From Neurospora intermedia (taxonomy: Eukaryota; Ascomycota; Sordariomycetes; Sordariales; Sordariaceae), in contig BTPP01000008.1 in assembly GCA_037102815.1 (NCBI GenBank), positions 2,666,001 to 2,730,000 of the forward strand: a DNA stretch of 64,000 nucleotides. Direction: 5' to 3'. Both the position numbers and the translations under genes were made by a program. The notes under the pieces are model-generated. The model saw only the letters and a list, made by a program, of their open reading frames with translations. It searched no databases and was not told the origin of the DNA. Shown one piece after another: positions 24,661 through 34,934 of the stretch (its first letter is position 1; the number at the start of each line of letters is the position of its first letter).

Positions 24661-25918
24661 TAGTACGTACTGATATATATAACCAAATCTGGGCGAAATA
24701 CACTAACCAGAAGCTACCCAGCTAGGGGACGTCTTTATACACAAACCATCCCTACTTTTAGACGTCTAACTTTTCCGACTGTTCATCGACCGCTTAAATC
24801 TAGTAAGGCGTATAACAGATAGTCTATTTTAGAACCGACCATTTATACAATTAAACCGCTAGCACAAGTTAGACGGGAAGTCTTTAGTCTAATAACCAAG
24901 ACGCCTTAAATAGTACGACTGTCTACCGACTATGGAGGGACCGTTTGGCTATCCTAGGTACAACACCTAAGTATATAGTAGGCAAAGTTCCGTCGTCGGT
25001 CGCCCTGGACTTTTCTTGGGGACGACGGAGGCGGGAAGGAGGCCGGGACCTTGATGGCTGCGTCTTTCGCAGCGTTTGCATAGTCCCGTTTACTGCCCGC
25101 GTTAAGTTGCCAGCCAGGGCAGCCCCCGCCCTACTTGATGTTCTGAAATGGAATTGCATTGCCGCGCACTTCGTCAGTCTAAGGTTCCAGTCAGACATGC
25201 CTCTTGCGCGATACTGACGGGAGAAACCACCCAGAAACGATGAAGGGCCCCTTATCGTGGTAGCCGACGAAAGGAATCGAAATAACCACGATCACCGGTC
25301 AGGTCATCGCCCTATCACTTGCATCAGCCACCCATCTGCAACTCTTTCACGTCTCCCGTGTGTTTTGTCTGCCTAGATTGAGCCTTGTACAAGCAAGCAC
25401 TTTCATCAATCGGGCTTTCTCGCTTTCTATTTGTTTCGTCTTCTCCGACATTACATATATCCCCGTCTCGGTCAGCATTTTTCTTGCTATAGGCCTCACC
25501 ACGACATCATCGCAACTACGTACCATCTATTGCCCATCATGTTCCCTAGGAGTTGCCATTCATCCATGCCTACAGAGTCCACTACTACCTGTATGATCTG
25601 TGGCTCGCAAACCAATCCTTCCATTATGTTCCCCCTTCGCGGCTTCGTCATATCTGCAATTTCTTAGCCGGGCGCTATTGTTCATCACGCAATCAGGAGC
25701 ACTGCTTCCATCGGTAGCACCATTTATGGCAAGCCAGGATCGACATCACATTCATTTTCCCCAGTCAGACACATTCCCTCACCCTGATCCTTTTCTTCAT
25801 GCTTTACACCCACTCGTACCTTTTATCCTTGGCATTCTCAACCTCCAGCGTACGTAACTCGTGTGTCGAGAAAGCTTTGATACTGAGGTGCCATGTTCTC
25901 AAGCTCTCCGAACTGCGG
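24661..25918. other. Edge of gene island, no convincing gene
   Basis: Base composition rises from AT-rich to balanced over 24,660-24,950. Several short overlapping frames exist on both strands (such as 24,923-25,217 and 25,360-25,667), but none has a clear start-intron-stop layout or recognised domain. Confidence 0.5.
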
Positions 25919-26295
25919 CTGGTGGATATACTCGCAAACTTGGCGACAGTTGTAAGCATTTCAATCCCTGTTCTGGAATCCCAGGGCCACAAGGAGTGAA
26001 ACTTACAGAAATGCGCCCAGAGGTTGTAATCAACCCACCAGTCGAACATCGTCAATGGGTTGGTGATAAGGTCGATGGTGAGTTCGGACTTGCACCTGCC
26101 TCCACAGCTTCTCTTGACTCTGATCCAGTTACAACACGCATCAAAGGTCTCGGGAATAATGACCTTGGAAATGATATATATAACGCGGTCATTGCTGAGG
26201 CCGAATGAGCTTTGGATTGCCGACATGATGTTGTAGCGGCGCCTTTTAGCGCTGGCAATGACAGCTGCCTCGGAGGAGATTGGCGGTGTGTTCAT
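25919..26295 (-). CDS. Small hypothetical protein, probably two exons
   Basis: An ATG at 26,295 opens a frame of good amino-acid composition (MNTPPISSEAAVIASAKRR..., ending WWVDYNLWAHF) with no family I recognise. At 26,006 a GTAAGT donor interrupts it. A plausible intron ends at 25,919 (88 nt, TGCTTAC-like branch, CCACCAG acceptor). Splicing there would give about 102 residues, with the stop shortly after the end given here. Without splicing the frame runs to 25,804 and gives 163 residues. The N-terminal half is rich in Trp, Cys and Ile; no signal peptide or transmembrane segment is obvious. It could be a remnant of a larger gene. Confidence 0.35.
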
Positions 26296-27258
26296 GTTGC
26301 AAGGATGTACTTCTTTGGGGTTTGAGTTATTGGAAAGTGGAATTTAGGATGGTGATGATAACCGAATGGATCAGTGGTGATGGTGACGGGAGTTGGAAGC
26401 GAGAAGTCAACGGAGCAGGCAGAAGCCCCCACGAGCGCGGAATAGCCGCTGACATGGATAGCGATAAGGGAAGAGGGGGGAAGGACGGAAACGTGTTTGG
26501 GTCATGACCTCTACTTACTTAGGCACTTACCTCTAGTGATTTTACAGAGCAAGTGCCGACGCGTCCGGTCCTAGCTGCTCTTGCCTTCTTTGCTTGTCGT
26601 TCCGCAGCAACGTTCGTCCAGGTAACTTCAACGCATTTCAATTATAAACAGAAGTCACGACGATACCTCTATTCGCTAGTTCTACTTTGTTCTACAGACA
26701 CAGCTCAAGCCAGGCGGTATCTATTATTATACGTCCAAGGTTGAAGTAGTTGTGAATAGGGATGTTAATAGGTAGCAACTAGCGGAGCTACGTTGTGCTT
26801 GATTTTAGTACCAAGGAATTACTGTATCGCGGAGAGGGAAAGATGTGATGCGAAGGATAATGGGATTATAATAGATGTTGAACTCCTTGGAACGTAAATG
26901 AAGAGACTGATGACCTACTGCTTGGCAATGAACAAACGATTGTGGGAGCTCTTGATGTAAAATACGCTAGATGATTTAATTTTATTGTGCCACAAAGCTG
27001 GAAACGGGCTTCTACCTACTGCTGAAGCTGTTACTTAATATACTCAGAAAGAACACAAAGTGGCTAATGTAGCCTTTTAGAACGTTCGTACTCTGCCCTC
27101 GTAAGCAAGATGTCGACAGTAAAATATCTGTGAGATTACGAGCAAGTAACGTCTTGGCATGACCGACTGGTACTACAGCGGAAATTTAAGGAGAGTGTCA
27201 AGGCTTGAGAGGGGGTTATAAGGGTAGTTCCAAATCTTAGAGCAGATAACTAGCCCAG
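26296..27258. other. Intergenic, nothing recognised
   Basis: Balanced base composition grading to slightly AT-rich. Only short frames without motifs. Confidence 0.5.
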
Positions 27259-27336
27259 CCTTGTTGTGAGATCTAGCACTGTTGGTTGAGGGAGGCTTCT
27301 GATTGGTCGGATTTGGGTGCAAAATGGTAAAAGCTA

Positions 27337-27381
27337 AAGACCCCTATAATGACCTTCTGAAAGGGCTACTATAAGGGTCTT
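27337..27381. repeat. Imperfect hairpin inside the inverted-repeat element
   Basis: Arms AAGACCCCTATAATGACCTT and AAGGGCTACTATAAGGGTCTT are near reverse complements separated by about 4 nt. It could be a second, shorter inverted repeat or a structured transcript segment. Confidence 0.55.
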
Positions 27382-27397
27382 AGAGTTTTTGTCTTAT

Positions 27398-27399
27398 CT

Positions 27400-27438
<39 letters not shown>

Positions 27439-27612
27439 CTTTTTCCTCTACAATTGAACTTCGAGGGGGGGGGGGGGTTCCGGATGAGGGTATTCACACT
27501 TTCACTTCCGCGCGAGACTCCTCGTACGACGGAAAAAAACTACTACTTGGAATCGAACTAGCGATCTCAAGAAAGAATGCATCGATGAGAACTATTGAGC
27601 CACTGGCCCAGT
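27398..27612 (-). mobile_element. tRNA-derived SINE (relic)
   Basis: Read on the minus strand, the head contains a Pol III A box (TGGCTCAATAG, about 27,594-27,604) and a B box (AGTTCGATTCC, about 27,549-27,559) at tRNA-like spacing. It runs for about 170 nt and ends in a long A-tract (the T-tract at about 27,398-27,440 on the plus strand). The acceptor and T-stem pairings are poor, so it is not a working tRNA gene. A-tail plus Pol III boxes is the SINE layout. It lies inside the inverted-repeat element. Confidence 0.5.
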
Positions 27613-27787
27613 TGATTGAATCTTCGTCCCAGTTCTTCTCTCTATATAAGGAAATGAAAAAAAAAAAGAAAAAAAAAACTAAGGAAGCACTAAATGTTAG
27701 AATATTTCAACAGTCGTTTATAGCGTACTCTCAAACCAACCAATCAGAGGTCTCCCTCAACTAATAGTGTTGGATCTCACAACAAGG

Positions 27788-28694
27788 ATAGTCAAATTGC
27801 AAGTATTGAACCCCCCAACAAGGCTTGATGCGCTGGTGATTTTCCCGCTATGGTACCTAACGAAAGCGGCGGTGATGCACTAAAGAACACTTCGTGAAGG
27901 AACAGCGCAGATATCAACCCCAATTTCGGAGGTCTCGGGAAAGCTGCGAACTTCATGGTGAACATTGACCGATCTTGTTTGGGATCCCTCGGCATCAACT
28001 CAAGTGCCCCTCGGAACTGGCCATTTTGACCGTGCAGCCTTGTAAGTGTTGTGGGGCGGAAGCATCCCTGCACCTCCTCAGCCTTACGACGGGTCAATTT
28101 TGCTGTAGCACCCGCAGGCTTTATCGGACACTGATACCCGCTAAACTCCAGGGCCATTGATGTTGTTTCCATGATGTCCTATTTAAAGAACAACACAGGT
28201 TCAACACAATTCACAACCTGTATGGACTGTTATGCGCAATCTCATATGCAGAGGTACTGAAGTAAAATCGAACTCAAGATGATTGTGTGCTCATATGAGT
28301 GCACATGGCGCCAGATTTTTGACATAACGTACAAAATAACCACATAAATCGCTACCAAGACCACGAGACATAATCCATAGCGACATGAACAGCATCAGAA
28401 ACGACATCAGTACCTCTAGATGAAGCCCAACAAACTGGACTTCCGATATGCTTCTCCATCATCACAACGTCCAAGGAGTTGTCACTTTCACCAACAGAGC
28501 GGAAAAGAGCCAGACACTGGCACATTTGACCAGAGGTATCTAATTCTCCTTTCCAGGACGACGCACTGGCCTCCTAACAATAGGATCCTCGGTAGGTTGG
28601 GTGATCAAGAGGACCATCCATTTTACCAAGAGGGAAAATGTAAAGGCGAAATTGGCTGGATCTGACTGAAAGAGGTAGGCTAGGGGCTGTGACC
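27788..28694. other. Intergenic, only a doubtful frame
   Basis: A 126-codon minus-strand frame (27,792-28,172) starts at an ATG but has no recognised motif and stops next to the inverted repeat. I do not call it a gene. The rest is downstream flank of the SUMO-motif gene. Confidence 0.4.
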
Positions 28695-29850
28695 CTAATT
28701 TTCCGCAGCGCGCTTCTTTGTCGGGGGGGAATATGCCGGAGATGACTCGGGAGAGGAGTCGATAACGATTACCTCCGATGAAGGCTTGACAGTGGCGGCA
28801 AGGGAGGAGGCGAAAACATCCGGGCCAGCAGTGGGATTGAAGAGAGAAAAGCCAGTAAAGGATTCTGTGGGCCAAAGGGCTGACTTGCTTGAAAAAGGCG
28901 ACTCTGCAGCCGAAAACGAATGACTGAAGATGCTGCGAGGACTTTTCGTACTTTGATTACCACAGCCTACCGCGAGGCCTGATGTGGGGTCAGATGAGGA
29001 TTTGAGGGACGGAAAGGATCTGTGTTTCGGCGGGATGGGATGGGAAAAGATGTTGGACCGATCTTTGGGCCGGGATATATCAAAGATGCTTGCGGACGGC
29101 TTTTGAGGTACTGGAGTACTGGGTGCGACCTGCGGGATATGGGTAGCGGGTTGAGGTCTGCCGAAGAAGGATGCAGGTAAAGGAGAAGACTTCGCGTGTA
29201 CGGTTGAAGCAAGAGATTTGCTTTCTGAGTTCGTCTGTTCTTGCTTTGCAATAGCTTCAGGCGGGTGATTGTTCCCAGATGTCCGCTGCACTGCGGTGGA
29301 AATGACCTTTGGTGGGCTGGACTGACAAACAGATAGCTGGCGCTGTACCTCGCGGCATAGGAATCCCGAAGGCTCTATGGGTTGGATGTTGAAGTTTGCC
29401 CTTCGTAAACGCTGGAAAATCATTTCCTCGGCTTGGTGCCCCTCTTCCGGGAAGTCGTCAATGACAGAGGCTGCTCCATCACTCAGAGTAAACACCACCA
29501 TGCTCTCTGAGTGATTGTAGTGGGCGCGTATCGTTTCGCCATATCTTAGCCTTTGAACCATGCAGTTGCGGGCATGACGGAATTTCCGATATCTCCTCGA
29601 CGGGCCATCGTTGGGAGATAGAAAGAAGTCCTAGGTAGACACGTTACGTTAGCCAGAGAGCAAGTGGGTGCCAGAAAGATGAACTCACGGGCTTGCGATC
29701 TTCCTGTTTGACAAGCACAGAGGGGGGCTTGCAATCCTCTTGTTTGACATATATCGAGGAGACGGGTGGGCGTGGAATAGAGGAGAAGTCGAACCTAGCT
29801 TCGTGCTCTGACTTGATCCTCACGCCTGGTTCGGTCTTGATGGGGGGCAT
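28695..29850 (-). CDS. Nuclear protein rich in SUMO motifs, unknown function
   Basis: Two exons: 29,850-29,689 (54 codons) and 29,630-28,695. The 57-nt intron has a GTGAGT donor, GCTAAC branch and TAG acceptor and is phase 0. The product is 365 aa. The N-terminus carries four SUMO-acceptor consensus sites (hydrophobic-K-x-E): IKTE (K5), IKSE (K13), VKQED (K36) and VKQED (K48). Exon 2 starts with an Arg-rich stretch and a short conserved-looking region (VQRLRYGETIRAHYN, VVFTLSDGAASVIDDFPEE), followed by a long Ser/Pro-rich disordered part. The C-terminus has EVIVIDSSPESSP (residues 340-352), a SUMO-interacting motif followed by Ser-Pro/acidic residues, and then PPTKKRAAEN, a likely nuclear localisation signal. 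I recognise no enzymatic domain. I infer a chromatin- or repair-associated scaffold engaged in SUMO networks. The gene model is well supported by intron signals; the function is a guess. Confidence 0.75.
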
Positions 29851-31602
29851 CGTGTGGGAGTGTCCTTCCTGGCACCGAACGAAGAAGGAGACTGAATGGA
29901 TTCAAGATCGGCTGGGACCCTGGAAAAGAAAGTACGAAGTGGGCGTAAGTAAAGGGACATTCAGATAGGCCAGGGCTGCTCTAACAAATGCGCATCCGGG
30001 GACGTGAACGGCGGTAGGTGAGGCGTGTTCTGTTCAGGACGAGCAAGTTTCCTACGTAGTTCTCTCTCGGAGAGCCAGAAGGGATGAAGGAGAATTGGCC
30101 TTCTCAAACGCGTCTGGGCTCCCGCGGCCTTTTGGCTCAGTCCGCAGGACCCGCAGCCTCGAGACGGGCCTGCTCGACGCGCGGCGGGGCCTTCACTTAT
30201 GGGCGCTCCTTCCATCTTTCGAGGTTTTCACCTTTTGTCAACCCGGACGGGACTCCGGTCGGGAACGATAACGATAAGTTGCGGGGCACCAAGGAGAAAA
30301 CCGGGCCTCAAGCCGTTATATGAGCGGAGACAGTCGGAAAAGAAGAAGAGAGTTCGTTTGCAACAGTCCCTTCCGAGGACGACATATTCGGCCAAGAAAG
30401 CGAAGAACATATTGGCATCAGCTTGACAGCATCTGTTCTTCCGCTTGTCAGATCGAATTTTGGGTTGGCGCGGGGATCTAGATATTTTTCAGAAACAATG
30501 TTTTCTCAAACGACTAGCTTCTGGCTGACTTCGTAGTGTATTTAAAGGACGGTATGTACCAAGCGAGATTCGATCGATGTCTCGGATGAAATCCGTCGAG
30601 AGATGAACGGCGTTTCCCTTATTCACCCTGTCCCCACGGGACGGGAACACAAGCACATCTCCTGCTGCCAAGTGAAAGAGGTGCGATGATAAGATTCACC
30701 TCGCAAAAGATATGATTATGCCCAAAAAGCCAACATGGTGAAACGCCATTGAGTGTCCTCTGCAGTGAGGTTGACGATGCTGTTGACGAAAAACCGAATG
30801 CTACGTATTACTTACATACTACTGTACTACCACTGAACTCGATTGGGATCCTTTCCCCACTGTATAGGGCTGAGCGGAGAGGTCCCTACACTAGTGGAAA
30901 GGGCAAGGGGAGTTGCTCTAAAAGCTACCTCTATCCAGGACACTTGGTTATGGCGCTGCGGGGACCCCTGCGCCCTGCCCCGCCCTTCGTCAGCAGTGGA
31001 GGATCATGGCGCCGGGGTGCCCTGGATTGGTCCGAGAATCGGCAGCGCAGCCAGGCTCCCTCCTCTTTTTCTCCCCTGCTCCGTCCCGTCTTTCATCCTT
31101 TCACTACTTTTTTTTCCTTCTCACCATTGGCGCAATTGCTGCAAGACAGAAACTCAGCCTCAGTCCCACTTAAGTCGTCCTTGTCCAGCATGTCTCGCTT
31201 CCAACACACTTCTGCCTGCCGTTAGATCGTCACAATCACCACATCGGTAACGAGTCATCGCGCGCCCGGCCCCACAAGCTTCCAGCATCGCCATGGGTGG
31301 TGGTCGTTTGGACAGCCAAAGAGAATGAAACAATCGGTGGAAGCCGAACAAGAGGTCGCCCGTCTGCCTGGTCAAGTGTGGAGAAGATGACGGCCGCCAT
31401 TCGCTGCGCATCAATGAGGGAACACAACCAGCCACGGCAGCCTGCATTGTCAGCGACTTTGACCTCTTCTTTCCTCACCGTCACCGCCTTGGATGAGTCC
31501 AGCCGTTGGTGGTTGCCATCGCAGGCGCCCTGCATAGAGATGTCAGACATGGGATGGAAGGAAGGTAGGGCTTGTGGAGGTAGCTACCTAAGTCGGGCAA
31601 AG
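29851..31602. other. Intergenic region between divergent genes
   Basis: About 1.9 kb separates the minus-strand SUMO-motif gene from the plus-strand AAA gene and must hold both promoters. GC-rich in the middle (about 30,940-31,030). Numerous overlapping short frames on both strands (such as 29,961-30,215 and 30,749-31,250) lack domains or consistent intron signals. I call none a gene. Confidence 0.5.
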
Positions 31603-31609
31603 TATAAAA
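31603..31609 (+). promoter_or_regulatory. TATA box of the AAA ATPase gene
   Basis: TATAAAA about 140 nt before the ATG at 31,751, followed by a pyrimidine-rich leader, a usual layout for a fungal core promoter. Confidence 0.5.
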
Positions 31610-31750
31610 GGTAGAAGTATGCCTCTGCTTATCTTTGCTCCTTGCCCCCCAGAATCCTGTCGCAAACCTTCTGCCTGTCTTCTTGTGCTACCATAGCTAC
31701 CATTTTTTTGCGTCCTTCAGACATATCACAGCATCTACACATCAGACATC

Positions 31751-33907
31751 ATGGCTCCTGCTGCCGTCACCGAGGATGTTCCCAATGGGACTCCTGCTCA
31801 AGAACCCGTCAAGGCCATGTCTACATGTACCTGCAAGTGTACCGAGACGAACGGAGTCAACGGCCACGACGAGACCAAGCCCCAAGATGCGCCAGAGCAC
31901 AAAAAAGACGAAACTAGCCAAACAGACGAAAAGAGAGACTCAGACACAAAAGATTCGGCCACAGACGACAAAGACAAGCCCCCAGAGGATCAGACCATGA
32001 AGTGCGAGTTCAAGCACCTTGATAGGAGATATGACGAGAAGGACGAACACTACTTCACCGAGCGTAAGACCGAGATCGAGAAGCCAGCACAAAAGGACTG
32101 GTGGCGTCTCTATGCCTTTTGCCTCGTCAAGCACTACGACCATCGCGGCGAACATGACAACACCCGCCTCTACGTGAACCCCCAGCCTCTGCGTCAGCTC
32201 CTGAGGGATGTCATTGGCGACTATCCCTCCGACCCCATCGATGTCGACGATGTCCAGATCGAAGCTCCCTACCATTCCCTCTTCCACTACCGTAAGGAAC
32301 TTCAAGCTGAGGCCGTGAAGCGATTCACCGACGACCAGGAGTCCCTTCAACATTTCAACCTCCTCATGGACTGGATCAACAACCACTTCGAGTCCGAGAT
32401 TGCTGCCTACGAAAAGTGCATCTCCGGCGAGATTCGCGCCATCTCGTACGATAACGCCTGGACCCTCCTACCACCCGACACCATTGTTCACTGCAAGATC
32501 TTGGATCAGGATCGCGCATATCGCGTCCGCCGGTACTATGATGAGTACGACGAGCACGCCAACCTTGTCGGCATGACCCTCTCCTGTCGCTACATTGACT
32601 TCGACGGCGAGAACGTGGGAACCCTCAAGTCGCATCTGACCTTCCGCAAGTACACTGGCGTTGTCCAGCTTAGCGAACTTGACATCGTCCCCCTTCATCT
32701 GCACGAGGATGCCGACGGGATCCGAAAGACCCTACTAGCCCGTGGACACAAGTGGGAGAAGCATCTCGGCCAACATTACGTTCAATACAATGGCATCGCT
32801 GTCATCAAAAAAGAGATGCAGGGTTACGCTCGCTTCGGCGTCAACGGGCGCGTCATGATTGACTGCGCCACCTTCCACCGGCTGGCGGCCGACCACTCGT
32901 TTGTTGTTAAGAAGTTGCCGAGTTCAAGGCCCAAAGCCCCCTCACTGTCCTCCATCAAGTTCACATCAGAGACCAGAGAATACGAGCCTCTGACTGACGA
33001 GCAAGCCATGCTCACCAACGCCACCGTTCGCGGATATTCCTTCACCATCAAGCGGTTCCTCGAGTTCTTCGTCGACAAGCTGGAACCTATCCAGTGGAAC
33101 ACTTCGTGCTTTGACGGCCTCGTCCTCGACCCCACCATCAAAAAGACCGTCCAAGCCCTTGTCTCCAACCACACTCGTGAGCGGCCCGGGTTCGACGACA
33201 TTGTCAAAGGCAAAGGCCAAGGCCTTGTCTGCGTGCTTCACGGCCCTCCGGGTGTCGGCAAAACACTGACGGCAGAATGCGTAGCCGAGTACGTTCAGCG
33301 CCCCTTGTATATGGTCTCATCGGGCGATCTCGGTTGCGTCTCCTCTGAGCTTGACGCCCAACTCACCCAAATCATGGACATGACTGCCACCTGGCGTGCC
33401 GTTCTGCTCATTGACGAGGCGGACATTTTTCTCGAGCAGCGTGCCCTGCACGATCTTCACAGAAACGCCATGGTCTCTGTCTTCTTGCGTGTCCTCGAGT
33501 ACTACACCGGTATCCTCTTTCTCACCACCAACCGCGTCACCACCTTCGACGAAGCATTCAAGTCCAGGATCCACATACCTATCAGGTATACAGACTTGAG
33601 CTTCGAATCCAAGCTTCAAATCTGGAAGAACTTTTGCGGAATGGTGCCCGGAGGGGTGGACATTGATGAGCGGGGATTGGAGAGATTGGCGGAACACGAC
33701 TTGAATGGGCGGCAGATCAAGAATGCGGTCAAGGCCGCTGAATCACTGGCGAGCTTTGAGGGTGTGAAGCTCGACCTGGCTAGGCTTCTGCAGGTCACTA
33801 AGATCCAGTCTGTGTTCGAAAAGGACCTTAGTAGTGTCGCAGGTGTGGATTACACGGCGCCAGGAGGTAGGGTAAGGGACGCGGATAGGAGGAACATGTT
33901 CCTGTGA
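31751..33907 (+). CDS. AAA+ ATPase of the fungal DUF7025-AAA family
   Basis: A single exon of 718 aa; the ATG lies in a good context (ACATCATGG). The first about 75 residues are charged, disordered and Lys/Asp-rich with a CTCKC cluster. About 195-345 matches the region found before the ATPase in this family (a DUF7025-like segment: LPPDTIVHCKI, CRYIDFDGE, GQHYVQYNGIAV). The AAA module covers about 490-650. Walker A is GPPGVGKT (498-505) and Walker B LLIDEAD (552-558, with Asp555 and Glu556). Sensor 1 is TTN (592-594), and the arginine-finger region SRIHIPIRY follows. All catalytic residues are present, so it should hydrolyse ATP. Such proteins are BCS1/26S-type single-AAA ATPases with unknown clients in fungi. 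Its 3' neighbour is convergent. Strong C/G-ending codon bias marks a real gene. I am sure of the fold; the cellular role is unknown. Confidence 0.9.
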   Translation: MAPAAVTEDVPNGTPAQEPVKAMSTCTCKCTETNGVNGHDETKPQDAPEHKKDETSQTDEKRDSDTKDSATDDKDKPPEDQTMKCEFKHLDRRYDEKDEHYFTERKTEIEKPAQKDWWRLYAFCLVKHYDHRGEHDNTRLYVNPQPLRQLLRDVIGDYPSDPIDVDDVQIEAPYHSLFHYRKELQAEAVKRFTDDQESLQHFNLLMDWINNHFESEIAAYEKCISGEIRAISYDNAWTLLPPDTIVHCKILDQDRAYRVRRYYDEYDEHANLVGMTLSCRYIDFDGENVGTLKSHLTFRKYTGVVQLSELDIVPLHLHEDADGIRKTLLARGHKWEKHLGQHYVQYNGIAVIKKEMQGYARFGVNGRVMIDCATFHRLAADHSFVVKKLPSSRPKAPSLSSIKFTSETREYEPLTDEQAMLTNATVRGYSFTIKRFLEFFVDKLEPIQWNTSCFDGLVLDPTIKKTVQALVSNHTRERPGFDDIVKGKGQGLVCVLHGPPGVGKTLTAECVAEYVQRPLYMVSSGDLGCVSSELDAQLTQIMDMTATWRAVLLIDEADIFLEQRALHDLHRNAMVSVFLRVLEYYTGILFLTTNRVTTFDEAFKSRIHIPIRYTDLSFESKLQIWKNFCGMVPGGVDIDERGLERLAEHDLNGRQIKNAVKAAESLASFEGVKLDLARLLQVTKIQSVFEKDLSSVAGVDYTAPGGRVRDADRRNMFL

Positions 33908-34934
33908 ACAGGCTTTTGTCCCTCGGGCGTCCTGTCTTTCTGGGTCTGTGTTCTCTTTTGGCCTTGGTTTCTAGCAGTCAGCGTTTTTTTTTTTTTTTCC
34001 ATTCTGGGTTGTTGAATTTGTTTTATCAGGTTGGCATCTCCATGGTGTAGGCGTTTGAGAGCATGTTTGACTACAAGCGATATCTGTAGATGATAGAACG
34101 ACATTACGAATAACATATATTTTCAGAGTACCTGAATGTCTGTCATAATGGTTCCGGTGTCCACAACGTCAAAAAAGCGACAACCCTTGGCGGTACAAGA
34201 AGCAGCACCCCAGAGGCTTTTGCCTCTTACATATGATTTCTATACGAGCACATCCACGTCTGAGAAACTTGGCTAGGCCTGGATCTTTTGGAGAATCAAG
34301 CGGGCAATCAGCCGGTTAAGAAAAAAAAAAAAAAAAAAGGCCAGAGGTACCTAATTCGCACCGGTAGTAAGTTCCAAGCTACCATATGGCCGGGCACAGC
34401 ACGACGATACGCCAACTTAGGTAGTGTCTAGCCATTATACCAACGGACCACGGGAAGATGAGATGGGTAGAAGTCTTGTAAAGGTCTACTATAGACCCAG
34501 TGCAGAAACTCTCAGTCTCAGAGCCGGTCACAGTCTACTATCGCCGACTAGGTACCTAGATAGGTACGATTACGCTCACAATCACATATATACAACGAGG
34601 ATCGGAGTACGAATGAATGGGTATCAATATAGTATGTTCTGTCGTCCTTATGTGTATGCAGGTAGGTTCCGTTGCCCCATCCAGACTCCCAGGTGATATG
34701 TACAAAACGAATGTCCAAAGCCAGAAACACCAAGCCAAGTCCTGTTGATCCTGTTCAGCCGGTCGATGCAAACAACTCGACCTTGCCGCGCTTATGGGAA
34801 ACTGAAGCCAACCTATACAAGCCCCAGTGTAATAATAAAACATTATGTGCAGTTAACCAGCCCATGTATGTATGTGCAGCTCCATGTCATCCCTCTATGT
34901 CATTCCTGGCTCAGCCTCGGACGCTCGTGCAACC
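33908..34934. other. Intergenic region between convergent genes
   Basis: Holds the 3' ends of the AAA gene and of the minus-strand cNMP/F-box gene. There is a T-tract at about 33,987-33,998 and an A18 run at 34,321-34,338. Short GGTAC/TAGGTA words recur near 34,540-34,570. Frames here are short and mutually overlapping. Confidence 0.5.

Larger units (their letters stand above)
27259..27787. mobile_element. Element with about 57-bp terminal inverted repeats
   Basis: The left arm 27,259-27,317 (CCTTGTTGTGAGATCTAGCA...) matches the reverse complement of 27,731-27,787 (CCTTGTTGTGAGATCCAACA...) over nearly its whole length, including CTGATTGGT and GTTGAGGGAG. The roughly 410-bp interior encodes no protein. 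It holds a hairpin (27,337-27,381) and a tRNA-like SINE. Non-coding interior plus long inverted repeats fits a MITE-like element. Target duplication is unclear. Confidence 0.65.

Noticed and set aside
24923-25217. Opposed frames of about 90 codons on both strands
   Set aside because: Each is the shadow of the other, with no motif, intron signal or clear coding bias at the edge of the RIP block.
25581-25720. MYND-finger-like pieces on the plus strand (TCMICGSQ, then RYCSSRNQEHC in another frame, then HFPQSD in the third)
   Set aside because: The pieces are in three frames, the spacing between the Cys pairs is too long for a MYND finger, and no intron joins them. It could be a shattered relic but is not supportable.
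27545-27612. A functional tRNA gene on the minus strand
   Set aside because: A and B boxes are present, but the acceptor ends do not pair and the T-stem is mismatched; kept only as a SINE head.
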